A DNA stretch of 64,000 nt from Prevotella sp. (lineage in GTDB: Bacteria > Bacteroidota > Bacteroidia > Bacteroidales > Bacteroidaceae). The notes under the pieces were generated by a model that was not told the origin of the DNA, did no database searches, and saw only the letters and a program-made list of their open reading frames with translations. Made by a program: the position numbers and the translations under genes. Location: positions 1 to 64,000 of the forward strand of contig JAHAZN010000052.1 of assembly GCA_018385335.1 (NCBI GenBank), written 5' to 3'. Positions 48,656-61,014 of the stretch are shown in pieces; position 1 is the stretch's first letter, and every line of letters begins with the position of its first letter.

Positions 48656-50593
48656 ATGATGAAACACAATCTATTAACCTTTCTCTTTGCCTGTGTTGCC
48701 CTTATCGCTAAGGCCGACGATGGCAGTATGTTGTGGTTGCGACAGCAGCCCGTTAACAAGGCAGTGGTCACCGCTCATGGTGGTGGCAGTGTAGCAATAG
48801 CTAAGAGTGAACTATCCTCGTATTTCAAAGGGAACAGGGCCACGTTGCGTCTTGATGCCTCCATGCCCGACAACGACGGTTTTGAGGTGAGGGAACAGCA
48901 GGGTGACGTGACCATCCTCGCCCGACGTCCACAGGGATTGCTCTATGGCGCCTATGAGGTGTTGCGCCGACAGGAGCTCGGATGGCCCCTTGCCACCCGT
49001 TCCGTACCTACCTTCTCTATCCGTATGCTCAACCACTGGGATAACCTCGATGGGAGCATAGAGCGCGGATATGCAGGAAAGAGTGTATGGAAGTGGGAAG
49101 AGATGGAGCTGACACGGGTCACCAATCCTCATGCCCGTGGACTCTCCCCCCGGCAGCGAGCACTCCTGCTCCGACTGCAACAGTATGCGCGTGCCAATGC
49201 CTCGATAGGTATCAACGGTACGGTGCTCAACAATGTCAATGCTTCGCCAAAGATACTCTCTGCCGACTATCTCGAGAAGGTGAGATGGATGGCAGAGGTC
49301 TTCCGCCCCTATGGTATCAAAGTGTGGCTCTCCGTTAACTTCGCTTCACCGATGACCCTCGGTGGACTGCCTACTGCCGACCCCTTGGATGCTAATGTTC
49401 AGCAGTGGTGGAAGAAGAAGGCGAAAGAAATCTATCGACTTATTCCCGACTTCGGTGGCTTCCTCGTAAAAGCTAACTCTGAGGGACAACCCGGACCTGG
49501 CGATTATCACCGTTCCCATGCTGATGGTGCCAACATGCTCGCCATCGCACTCGAACCCTATGGAGGTACCGTGGTGTGGCGTTCCTTTGTCTATGGCGCT
49601 AACCACAAGGGAGAAGATCGCGTGAAACAGGCGGTAAGTGAGTTCAAACCCTGTGATGGACAGTTTCGTAAGAACGTTATCCTGCAGTCGAAGAATGGGC
49701 CCTTAGACTTCCAACCCCGTGAACCCTACGCACCTATCTTCGACCAGATGAAGCAGACACCACAGATGGCAGAACTCCAGATCACACAGGAGTATCTTGG
49801 GCAGTCGCGCCATCTTGTCTATCTCTCACCGATGTGGAAGGAGTTTTTCAGTAATGTCCGTCCTTCTCGGCTGGTAGGCGTAGCAGGCGTGGCTAATATT
49901 GGTGATGATGCCAACTGGTGCGGTCATCATTTCTCACAGGCTAACTGGTATGCCTTCGGCCGCCTGGCTTGGAATCCCGAGCTCTCATCGGAGGAGATTG
50001 CCGACGAATGGCTGCGCCTCACCTTTACCCAGGAGAAGCACTTCGTCAGCATCATGCAGGGCGTGATGATGCGCAGTCGTGAGGCTTGCGTCAACTATAT
50101 GATGCCCTTAGGACTTCATCATATCTTCATGTTCGACCACCACTATGGACCGGAGCCTGATGGTTACAAGGCATCCTATCCCTTGGAGTGGTGTCCCGTC
50201 TATTATCACAAAGCCGACAGTATGGGCGTGGGTTCCGACCGCACTGCAGCAACGGGTACAAATGCCACAGGACAGTATCCCGAACCCTATGCTTCGATGT
50301 ATGAGAATATCAATACCTGTCCTGAGGAGTATCTGCTCTGGTTCCATCATGTGGCATGGAACTACCGGATGAAGAATGGACTGACGCTCTGGCAGACTCT
50401 CTGTCTTCGCTATCAGCAGGGAGTGGATGAGGTAGATCGCACCGTCGTTGCATGGCAGAAGATGAAACCTTATGTCGATGAACAGCGATGGCGTGAGGTG
50501 GATGAGCGACTCAAACATCAAGCAGAAAATGCCCGTGAATGGCGCGATGTCTGCCTCGGCTACTTTGAAAAGTTTGCGAAGAACAATAAATAA
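48656..50593 (+). CDS. aguA: Alpha-glucuronidase, glycoside hydrolase family 67
   Basis: RRPQGLLYGAYEVLRRQ, RMLNHWDNLDGSIERGYAGKSVWKWEE, GFLVKANSEGQPGPGDYHRSHADGAN, MPLGLHHIFMFDHHYGP. Confidence 0.95.
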   Translation: MMKHNLLTFLFACVALIAKADDGSMLWLRQQPVNKAVVTAHGGGSVAIAKSELSSYFKGNRATLRLDASMPDNDGFEVREQQGDVTILARRPQGLLYGAYEVLRRQELGWPLATRSVPTFSIRMLNHWDNLDGSIERGYAGKSVWKWEEMELTRVTNPHARGLSPRQRALLLRLQQYARANASIGINGTVLNNVNASPKILSADYLEKVRWMAEVFRPYGIKVWLSVNFASPMTLGGLPTADPLDANVQQWWKKKAKEIYRLIPDFGGFLVKANSEGQPGPGDYHRSHADGANMLAIALEPYGGTVVWRSFVYGANHKGEDRVKQAVSEFKPCDGQFRKNVILQSKNGPLDFQPREPYAPIFDQMKQTPQMAELQITQEYLGQSRHLVYLSPMWKEFFSNVRPSRLVGVAGVANIGDDANWCGHHFSQANWYAFGRLAWNPELSSEEIADEWLRLTFTQEKHFVSIMQGVMMRSREACVNYMMPLGLHHIFMFDHHYGPEPDGYKASYPLEWCPVYYHKADSMGVGSDRTAATGTNATGQYPEPYASMYENINTCPEEYLLWFHHVAWNYRMKNGLTLWQTLCLRYQQGVDEVDRTVVAWQKMKPYVDEQRWREVDERLKHQAENAREWRDVCLGYFEKFAKNNK

Positions 50594-50609
50594 TAGATGG
50601 AATCACTAC

Positions 50610-50755
50610 TGTCCCGTTAAAGTGGACTAATGGACAAAACTCACCTTCGAGACCTGTTCGATAAGACTAAATTCAACGATGTCAAAGAACTCGATTATCC
50701 CCTATTTCCGGGGTTAAATATTAAATTTTAAATACGTCCCGATTTTAACGGGACA
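50610..50755. mobile_element. MITE-like element or internally deleted IS remnant
   Basis: TGTCCCGTTAAA (50610-50621) and inverted TTTAACGGGACA (50744-50755) flank 122 bp that hold a 33-codon ORF (50630-50731). Confidence 0.65.
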
Positions 50756-50795
50756 CTAATGATATAAGTGATTATATTAAATAAAAGGTAGATTT

Positions 50796-52472
50796 ATGAA
50801 AAATATTTGTTTTGTTCTTTTACTCCTGACACTTTCGGGACTAAGACTTGGAGCGATGCCTTCGCTTCCCGCTAAGGGGCAGGAGGATAGGCTGCACTTA
50901 TTTATTCTCGGTGGGGAATTGAGCAACTCGGCTGCTACCTCAGTAGAGGATATCGATCAGGTGATGCCAAGGATGAAAGCCCTCGGACTGAATACCGTTC
51001 TCGTGCCCGCCTGTTGGGATCTGATGGAGCCACAGGAAGGACAGTTTGATTTCACCCTCATCGACCGAACCATCTCACAGGCGCGACAGCAACAGCTGAA
51101 GGTGGTGTTCCTCTGGTTTGGTGTATGGAAGAACTCCATGAGTTGTTATACGCCCCAGTGGGTGAAGACCAACACCCGACGCTTCCCGAGAGCCATGACG
51201 ACAACTGGCAAACCCTTAGAAATTGTCTCGGCCTTCTCCGATGAGGTGCTGAAGGCTGACAACCGAGCCTTTGAGGCACTGATGAAACATATCAAGGAGG
51301 TGGATGCGAACAGCGAGACCGTCATCATGATGCAGATAGAGAACGAGATAGGGATGCTTGAAGATGCACGCGACCACAGCCAACTGGCCGAGGAGGTCTA
51401 TAGGAAGGGTGTGCCCGAACAGTTGCTCACTTATCTTAAGAAGAACAAACTCCATCCTTGGTTGCAGCAACGTGTCAACCTCAAGGGAAAGAGTTGGAAG
51501 GAAGTGTTTGGCGATGACCTCTTCTCTGATGAGGTCTTCATGGCCTATTCCTATGCAATATATGTGGAGACGTTGGCTCAGACAGCAAGAAAATACGCTT
51601 CGATGCCCCTCTATGTCAATGCCGCTATGAATAGTAGGGGGAGAAAGCCCGGCGAATATCCTTCGGCAGGTCCGTTAGCCCATCTCATCGACCTCTGGCA
51701 TGCGGGCGCACCGACCATCGATATGCTCTCTCCCGACATCTATGATGCGGGTTTCAAGGGCTGGGCTGACCGATATGCGTTGTGGAATAATCGCCTCTTT
51801 ATCCCCGAGACCCGATGCTGTGCCAATGCGGCTGCCCGCGCCTTCTATACTTTTGGCGAACATCGCGCCTTGGGTTTCAGTCCCTTCGCCATCGACAAGG
51901 CAGCGGCTAAGGAGGTGGAACCGATCACCAAGGCTTACCGACTGCTCAACGAGCTCCGTCCATTGCTGATGAACAACAAGATTTCTTCCTGGGGACTGCT
52001 CTTCGATCAGCAAGAGAAAGAACGCGTGATTGATGAGGGCAAGCTCCGTCTCACCTGCCGTCACTATTTCACTTTGCCATGGGATGCCAGAGCTACCGAC
52101 GGCTCCGTGTGGCCCGAGGGTGGGGCGGTGGTGATGCGCTTGGCACCGAATGATTATCTCATAGCAGGAACAGGCGTCGTTGTCTCCTTTGCTACGGCTT
52201 ATGAACAGCAGTTTGCTGTGCAACGACAGTTAGGCGAAGATGGTTTCGTCTTGGCAGACCCCCAACATAAGGAAAACCTGCTGAAGACACAAAGCAACCG
52301 CTTTGCCGGCAAGCGCATGGGCCTGCTCTTTGTTGATGAGGTGAAGGTGGAGAAGGATGGTACACTCACCTATCTCCGTCGGCATAATGGCGATGAAGAC
52401 CACCAGGGACGTCATGCCCGCATCGCCGTGGGAGACTTCAAAATCCTGCATGTCAAACTCTATGAATACTAA
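50796..52472 (+). CDS. GH35-like beta-galactosidase with DUF5597 C-terminal domain
   Basis: MPRMKALGLNTVLVPACWDLMEPQEGQFDF, VIMMQIENEIGM, IDMLSPDIYDAGF, FIPETR. Confidence 0.85.
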   Translation: MKNICFVLLLLTLSGLRLGAMPSLPAKGQEDRLHLFILGGELSNSAATSVEDIDQVMPRMKALGLNTVLVPACWDLMEPQEGQFDFTLIDRTISQARQQQLKVVFLWFGVWKNSMSCYTPQWVKTNTRRFPRAMTTTGKPLEIVSAFSDEVLKADNRAFEALMKHIKEVDANSETVIMMQIENEIGMLEDARDHSQLAEEVYRKGVPEQLLTYLKKNKLHPWLQQRVNLKGKSWKEVFGDDLFSDEVFMAYSYAIYVETLAQTARKYASMPLYVNAAMNSRGRKPGEYPSAGPLAHLIDLWHAGAPTIDMLSPDIYDAGFKGWADRYALWNNRLFIPETRCCANAAARAFYTFGEHRALGFSPFAIDKAAAKEVEPITKAYRLLNELRPLLMNNKISSWGLLFDQQEKERVIDEGKLRLTCRHYFTLPWDARATDGSVWPEGGAVVMRLAPNDYLIAGTGVVVSFATAYEQQFAVQRQLGEDGFVLADPQHKENLLKTQSNRFAGKRMGLLFVDEVKVEKDGTLTYLRRHNGDEDHQGRHARIAVGDFKILHVKLYEY

Positions 52473-52496
52473 TAACCCTTATACATGATTATAACT

Positions 52497-54395
52497 ATGT
52501 TAGGAAAGTCGATGAAATGGGCGACTTTGAGCCTGTTGGGGCTCATGGTGACGCCAATGGAGGCCAAAGTGTGGATGCCTAAGATATTCCAGGATGGAAT
52601 GGTATTGCAACGTGGTAAACCAATGGCTATTTGGGGGACTGCTGACCCTAAAGAGTTGGTAACGGTAACGTTTAAGAAGAAAGGCTATCAGACCACTGCC
52701 GACGAGAAGGGGCAGTGGCGCATCACCCTTCCTGCAACAAAGGCTGGAGGACCTTATGCCTTGACAGTGAATGAACAGACGATCAACGACGTGATGATTG
52801 GCGATGTGTGGCTCTGCAGCGGACAGTCAAACATCGATGTCGATATCGAGCGTGTTTATCCTCAGTATCCCGACGAGATAGATGCCTATAGCAACCCGAA
52901 TATCCGTCTCTTCCGTGTGCAGACCATGACCAATACCCATGGTCACAGCAAGGATGTGAAGGCCACAGAATGGCGTAAACTCGATAAGAAGAACGCATGG
53001 AAGTTCTCTGCTGTTGGCTATTTCCTTGCTAAAAGAATGTATGAACAGACAGGTGTGCCACAGGGAATCATCTGCAACAGTCTGGGAGGTACACCTATAG
53101 AGGCATGGATAGAGGCTGACTCCCTCCGTAAAGATTTTCCTCATTATGTCGCACAGACAGCATTCTACCAGGATGATGAGATGGTGGCAGCCTGGGCTAA
53201 GGCCAATCAGTTGAGCTCCAACCGATGGAATAAACTGCTCGATGACAACGATCCTGGCTTGAAAGAGGGATGGAACACATTGAACTATAACGACAAGGGA
53301 TGGAGAAAGGTGAATCAGTATGAACCTCTTGTGAAAGGAAACTCCTATGTCGGGTCGCTGTGGTTACGAAAACATATTCATGTCGATGCAGCCCATGCAG
53401 GCAAGTCGGCCCGTCTCCTCCTGGGAACACTCTACGACATGGACTATACGTTTGTCAATGGCAAGGAGGTGGGACGCACCTATTACCAGTATCCTCCTCG
53501 TCGCTATCAGATTCCCGAAGGACTCTTGAAGGAGGGCGATAATGTCATCACCGTGCGATTTATCAACAAGAACGGAGTGCCCCATTTCATCAAGGAGAAA
53601 CCCTATCAGCTCATCTTTGCTCCTGGAGATACACTGAAGCTCGATGAGCAGTGGGTGATAGCCGCAGGACAGACCATGCCCAACTGTCCCGGAGGAGGAC
53701 CGAGCATACAGAACCTCCCCTCTACATTATATAATGCGATGCTCTATCCTCTCCATCCCTATACCCTGGCCGGCGTGGTGTGGTATCAGGGAGAGTCGAA
53801 TGTAGGAAAGGCAGGTGAGTATGGCGACCTGCTCCGACTGATGCTTAACAACTGGAGGGCGGTGATGGAACAGCCCGAACTGCCTTTTGCCATCGTTCAG
53901 TTGGCCAACTTCATGCAACCTACGGAACTGCCTCAGAATAGTCAGTGGGCACGGTTGAGGGAGGCACAACGTACCGTAGCTGCTCAGGATGAGCGGGCAG
54001 AACTCGTGGTGGCTATCGACCTGGGAGAGACGGTGGATATCCATCCTCTGAGAAAGAAAGAGGTGGCACAGCGCATCGGTCAAGCCTTCGACCGCTTGGT
54101 GGGTAAGAAAAAGGTGACGCTCAGTCCTGCTGTCATCAAGAAGGAAGTGAATGGCGAAACGATTGTCCTTACCTTCGACCAACCCTTGCGTCAGACAACA
54201 CTGAATGAGTTTGAACTGGCTGGAGCCGACGGCCGTTTCTATAATGCTGAGGCCGAAGCCAAAGGCACCCAGGTGGTAGTGCGTTGTCCTCAAGTGAAGC
54301 AGCCACAACGGGTACGTTATGCCTGGAAAAACAATCCTATCAAGGCCAACTGTTACGGCATCAATGGTCTGCCGGCTTCGTCCTTTGAATATTGA
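52497..54395 (+). CDS. Sialate O-acetylesterase family / SGNH-type carbohydrate acetylesterase
   Basis: FQDGMVLQRGKPMAIWGTADP, IGDVWLCSGQSN, ICNSLGGTPIEAWI, GVVWYQGESNVG; start uncertain (52485/52497/52512). Confidence 0.9.
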   Translation: MLGKSMKWATLSLLGLMVTPMEAKVWMPKIFQDGMVLQRGKPMAIWGTADPKELVTVTFKKKGYQTTADEKGQWRITLPATKAGGPYALTVNEQTINDVMIGDVWLCSGQSNIDVDIERVYPQYPDEIDAYSNPNIRLFRVQTMTNTHGHSKDVKATEWRKLDKKNAWKFSAVGYFLAKRMYEQTGVPQGIICNSLGGTPIEAWIEADSLRKDFPHYVAQTAFYQDDEMVAAWAKANQLSSNRWNKLLDDNDPGLKEGWNTLNYNDKGWRKVNQYEPLVKGNSYVGSLWLRKHIHVDAAHAGKSARLLLGTLYDMDYTFVNGKEVGRTYYQYPPRRYQIPEGLLKEGDNVITVRFINKNGVPHFIKEKPYQLIFAPGDTLKLDEQWVIAAGQTMPNCPGGGPSIQNLPSTLYNAMLYPLHPYTLAGVVWYQGESNVGKAGEYGDLLRLMLNNWRAVMEQPELPFAIVQLANFMQPTELPQNSQWARLREAQRTVAAQDERAELVVAIDLGETVDIHPLRKKEVAQRIGQAFDRLVGKKKVTLSPAVIKKEVNGETIVLTFDQPLRQTTLNEFELAGADGRFYNAEAEAKGTQVVVRCPQVKQPQRVRYAWKNNPIKANCYGINGLPASSFEY

Positions 54396-54421
54396 CAGAC
54401 GATAAGTTGAGTCTTTTTCTT

Positions 54422-54490
54422 ATTCACTTGATAACGATGAAATGGGTTGTTTTCTGTCTATTTCATCGTTATCAAGTGAATTTTCTTTCT
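54422..54490 (+). terminator. Long perfect hairpin (22 bp) with T-rich tail
   Basis: ATTCACTTGATAACGATGAAAT (54422-54443), inverted at 54460-54481, then TTTCTTTCT. Confidence 0.8.
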
Positions 54491-54505
54491 GCGTTGTTTA
54501 ATAAT

Positions 54506-54569
54506 AGACAAAATGAAAAACACATGAGACGTGCCGAAAAGTGCACTTAAATGAATAGAGGTATCTTTG
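54506..54569 (+). promoter_or_regulatory. Promoter of 1150-aa protein gene with AGAC pair and -7 box
   Basis: AGAC at 54506 and 54527; TATCTTTG at 54562 (35 nt). Confidence 0.5.
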
Positions 54570-54620
54570 CGGCAGAAATTTTTATTCATTAACTCAGTTT
54601 ATAACCTAAAATTATCAATT

Positions 54621-57600
54621 ATGAAGAAAAACCTTTTACTTTCATTAGGTCTGTTCTTTGGATTGGCAGGTGCAAACGCCCAGACAACAATTCTCTATGA
54701 GGATTTTGAAGGCCAGCTTCCTGCAGCAGATGCTGATACCACCCAGCTCGGATGGTATGGTTTCTACAACACTCCAGAGTTTGACGAACGTGAACTCTCC
54801 AAAAACTATTCTGTGTCTGGTAGTCAGTCGCTTCACTTCTACAACGATAATGCCAGTGAGTGCGAAAATCAGCACTGGATGCGTGCAGTGAAGTTCCGCA
54901 ACCTCCCGCTCAAGGAGAATACTCCTTATCGTGTGTCTTTCTATCTTCAGGGTAGTAATACCTATAACATTGATGGTTCGACAGACAAGAAAACCAAAGC
55001 ACGTGTAGCCTTGATGCAGGGTCAGGAGTATGGTGATATCGCTCTCCTTACTGCAGACAGTACACAGATCACTTACGACCTCTCTTACTTCCAGGATGAG
55101 GACAAGGGTTTCCGTAAATATACTATGATGTTCTTCTATGCCAACCAGGCATTGCAGCAGCAGTATTACAAGAACCACCCAGGTCAGAACCCTGAACTCA
55201 TTGAAAAATTCTTCCTCACCATCAACATGATGAATCCTGGTGATTTCTATATTGACGATGTGAAGATTGAGGAGGGTGCGGAGATTGCTGGTATCAACTT
55301 CTGCAATGATGTACTGAAGGTTGACTTCGGTTATCAGACTAATGTTGCTAGCCTTATTCCCGCAGGCAAGGACCGTGTGCTCTTCCCCAACGATTGTGTA
55401 ACCGTGAAGAAGAAGGATGGAACAGAGTATGCCATTCTCAGCGTTGAAGCTTGGAAGGATGGTAGCTTCTATATCTTCCTGGATGGTGAATATCCTGAAG
55501 ATGACGAAGGTGACGATGTTGTAGTAACCTTCAAGAATCCTACTGATGAGGCTTTGCGTATCAAGTACACCTCTTCTGTACGTCCTTACTCAACAAGCGA
55601 TGATGCTTCTGTAAGAGACTTCACCGAGACTGGTATCAACTATGATGATGAAATTCAGGAGATCTATTCTTATGCTTATGCTATTCCTAAGATGATTGCT
55701 GCTATTCCTGAGAATGGTTCATTCGACCTCCCCAGTGACACCAAGGAGATCACCATGACCTTCGACAAGAAGGTGAACACCTCTGCGGCTAAGGCTTCGC
55801 TCATCGATGAGAATGGTAAGGAAGAGGCACTCACAGTAGGTCCCGATGGAAATGCAGAGGTGCTGACGCTGACTCGTACAGCTACCACTCCTCTTCAGGG
55901 TGAGTACAAAGTTGAGATCAGCAATGTAAAACCAGAGGTAGATCCTTATGATGAACCAGGTGTTTACAGCATCACATTGAACTTCGGTCAGGGTTCTAAT
56001 GATCCTAACGATGTTGCTAAGGTGCTTTGGACTGACAGCTTCTCTGTAGCTGGTGCTAATAAAATTCCTGCTGGTTGGAAAGTGAATGCTGCCAATGCAG
56101 AACTGCTTCCTGGTGATTATGGTAGCGGTCCTCGTGTATTCGATGGCTTCTCCGGTGATATGACACACGTTATCTATTATCGTATGGGTTACGCTATGTA
56201 TGGTGCTGCTCCCGATGATGATGTTCACGTGCTTGCTCTCGAGGAAGGTAAGAAATATCAGGTAAGTTTCAATGCCTTTGCATGGAAGGCAACGCCTTAT
56301 GGACGCTTTGAAGTGCTTGACGCTGAAGATAATGCTATTTATACTTCTGATTTCCAAAATCCTGCCAACCCCAATGGTGAAGGTGCAAAGGGTAATGTGT
56401 CTGTTGGTGCACAGAGCCACACCTTCAAGGCTCCTGCTACGGGTAATTACAAACTCCGTTGGATGACGCTCAAATCTGATGGTGGTGAAATGGATACTGA
56501 TGGCTGGACCGAGGCGATGCTTGGTAATATCAAACTTCAGTATGTTCCTAACACCGCTGGCGCAGTCTATAAGCAGTTGCTCGCAGATGCTCTCGCTGCT
56601 GCTAAGAATACTTTGGCAGGCAATTCCGGTGCTCGTTATGCCGGTGCTGCATGGGATGCTCTTGATGCTGCTATCAAGGCATATGACGGCAAGTCTTTCA
56701 CTGCTCCTTCTGCTTACGAGCAGGCTGCTAAAGAACTCAATGATGCAGCTAAGGCACTGAGTGATCACCGCACCAACTGCGATGCTTACGATGCTAAGCC
56801 AGCTCTCGCTTTCGCACAGGTACAGAAGTTCAAGAACACGAAGTTTGAGGCTACCGACTACTATCAGAAGTTAGTTGAGGTGACCAATAAGTACGTTACC
56901 AAGGTCGAGCTCGACCAGAACCTCAACGACAGCATCGCTGCTATCGATACCTTGATGATTGACGATCAGCTCGTTAAGGCTATCGCTGACCTCGACAAGT
57001 ACACCAACATGGTGAAGAGCATGTGTACCACACTTGATATTGATGCAACCACCGGTCTCCACAAGACCAGTCAGACCACCAATACTACCGGTGTGGCTGC
57101 CATCACCGCTCGTCATATCTACCTCGCTGATGCTCTCACCGATTTGAACAACAAGACCGGTAAGGAAGAGTTTACTGAGTATATCGAGCAGGCTAACAAC
57201 CTCCTCAAGGATGATGACGATTTGGCTGAGACACTGAAGAGCGCTGTAAAGATTAAGCTCTACACGACCCTCTCTGATCCTGAGAACACCCTCTTCGATG
57301 AGAAGATGGATTCTACAACACTCGAGAACTATCGTGACTCTATCAACCTTTCTGGATTCTTCAAGAACCCCAACACCTACCTCACCGCTACTGGTGCTTA
57401 CAATGGCAACACCAACATGATGCCCGGTTGGACGATTATTGACAAGCAGGATGGTTATGAAATTGCCGGTACAACCGGTTGGAGTCAGGTAATCAACGAG
57501 AACTGCCTCTATGCCGACGGTATGATGTCTTGCTGGGCTCGTGGCTTCATCGCCAAGCAGACCGTTACTAACCTCCCCGCTGGTACTTACTCAGTGAAGG

Positions 57601-58019
57601 TGGGCTTCGGTGAACGTCAGAGTGATGTTGCTTCTCTCGAAGGCATCAACGCATTCGTTCTCCATGGTGAGGATAGCGTAATCGTTCAGGCTCCTATCAT
57701 CGGTCAGACCTTCCCCTATGGCAATATTTATCTCGGAACTTATGTAGTGACCGACGGCACACTGACCGTAGGTGTTGAGACAACAAGCAACGCTCACGTA
57801 TTCTTCAACAATGTTGAACTCTACATGGTTAATGTGGCAGAAGGCTATGACTATGCTACAGGTATCAAGGGTGTTGAGGAGAACAAGAGCAACGAGGTTA
57901 TCCGTACCGAGTTCTACGACTTGAACGGTCGTCGCGTGAATGGTAAGATCAATGGTCTGACCATCAAGAAGGAGGTACTCTCCAACGGTAACGTTGTAGT
58001 GAAGAAAATCGTGAAATAA
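54621..58019 (+). CDS. Large secreted modular protein of unknown function (Ig-like / carbohydrate-binding-like / helical modules)
   Basis: Signal peptide MKKNLLLSLGLFFGLAGANAQ; N-terminal jelly-roll-like region, helical repeats near aa 650-900, C-terminal tail YDLNGRRVNGKINGLTIKKE. Confidence 0.8.
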   Translation: MKKNLLLSLGLFFGLAGANAQTTILYEDFEGQLPAADADTTQLGWYGFYNTPEFDERELSKNYSVSGSQSLHFYNDNASECENQHWMRAVKFRNLPLKENTPYRVSFYLQGSNTYNIDGSTDKKTKARVALMQGQEYGDIALLTADSTQITYDLSYFQDEDKGFRKYTMMFFYANQALQQQYYKNHPGQNPELIEKFFLTINMMNPGDFYIDDVKIEEGAEIAGINFCNDVLKVDFGYQTNVASLIPAGKDRVLFPNDCVTVKKKDGTEYAILSVEAWKDGSFYIFLDGEYPEDDEGDDVVVTFKNPTDEALRIKYTSSVRPYSTSDDASVRDFTETGINYDDEIQEIYSYAYAIPKMIAAIPENGSFDLPSDTKEITMTFDKKVNTSAAKASLIDENGKEEALTVGPDGNAEVLTLTRTATTPLQGEYKVEISNVKPEVDPYDEPGVYSITLNFGQGSNDPNDVAKVLWTDSFSVAGANKIPAGWKVNAANAELLPGDYGSGPRVFDGFSGDMTHVIYYRMGYAMYGAAPDDDVHVLALEEGKKYQVSFNAFAWKATPYGRFEVLDAEDNAIYTSDFQNPANPNGEGAKGNVSVGAQSHTFKAPATGNYKLRWMTLKSDGGEMDTDGWTEAMLGNIKLQYVPNTAGAVYKQLLADALAAAKNTLAGNSGARYAGAAWDALDAAIKAYDGKSFTAPSAYEQAAKELNDAAKALSDHRTNCDAYDAKPALAFAQVQKFKNTKFEATDYYQKLVEVTNKYVTKVELDQNLNDSIAAIDTLMIDDQLVKAIADLDKYTNMVKSMCTTLDIDATTGLHKTSQTTNTTGVAAITARHIYLADALTDLNNKTGKEEFTEYIEQANNLLKDDDDLAETLKSAVKIKLYTTLSDPENTLFDEKMDSTTLENYRDSINLSGFFKNPNTYLTATGAYNGNTNMMPGWTIIDKQDGYEIAGTTGWSQVINENCLYADGMMSCWARGFIAKQTVTNLPAGTYSVKVGFGERQSDVASLEGINAFVLHGEDSVIVQAPIIGQTFPYGNIYLGTYVVTDGTLTVGVETTSNAHVFFNNVELYMVNVAEGYDYATGIKGVEENKSNEVIRTEFYDLNGRRVNGKINGLTIKKEVLSNGNVVVKKIVK

Positions 58020-58065
58020 ACATCACCCAAGGAAGAGAATATCTTCCGATAGGTAATCTATCCAT

Positions 58066-58104
58066 AGTGGGCGAAGGTGCTGAGGCATTTTCGCCCACTT
58101 TTTG
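58066..58104 (+). terminator. Intrinsic terminator
   Basis: AGTGGGCGAA...TTCGCCCACTTTTTG. Confidence 0.85.
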
Positions 58105-58215
58105 TTTGCCGTTACAGAAACGTGACGCATTGCGAAACATTGGAAACATACAGAAAAGTGAAGAGACAATCACTTTCAGCGATATTTATTATCTTTGCAA
58201 TGACCTTAGCATTAA

Positions 58216-60996
<2,781 letters not shown>

Positions 60997-61014
60997 CAAA
61001 AATACAACATAGCA

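Noticed and set aside
55719-56768. 349-aa minus-strand ORF in the 1150-aa gene
   Set aside because: Opposite a continuous signal-peptide-bearing ORF; no domain
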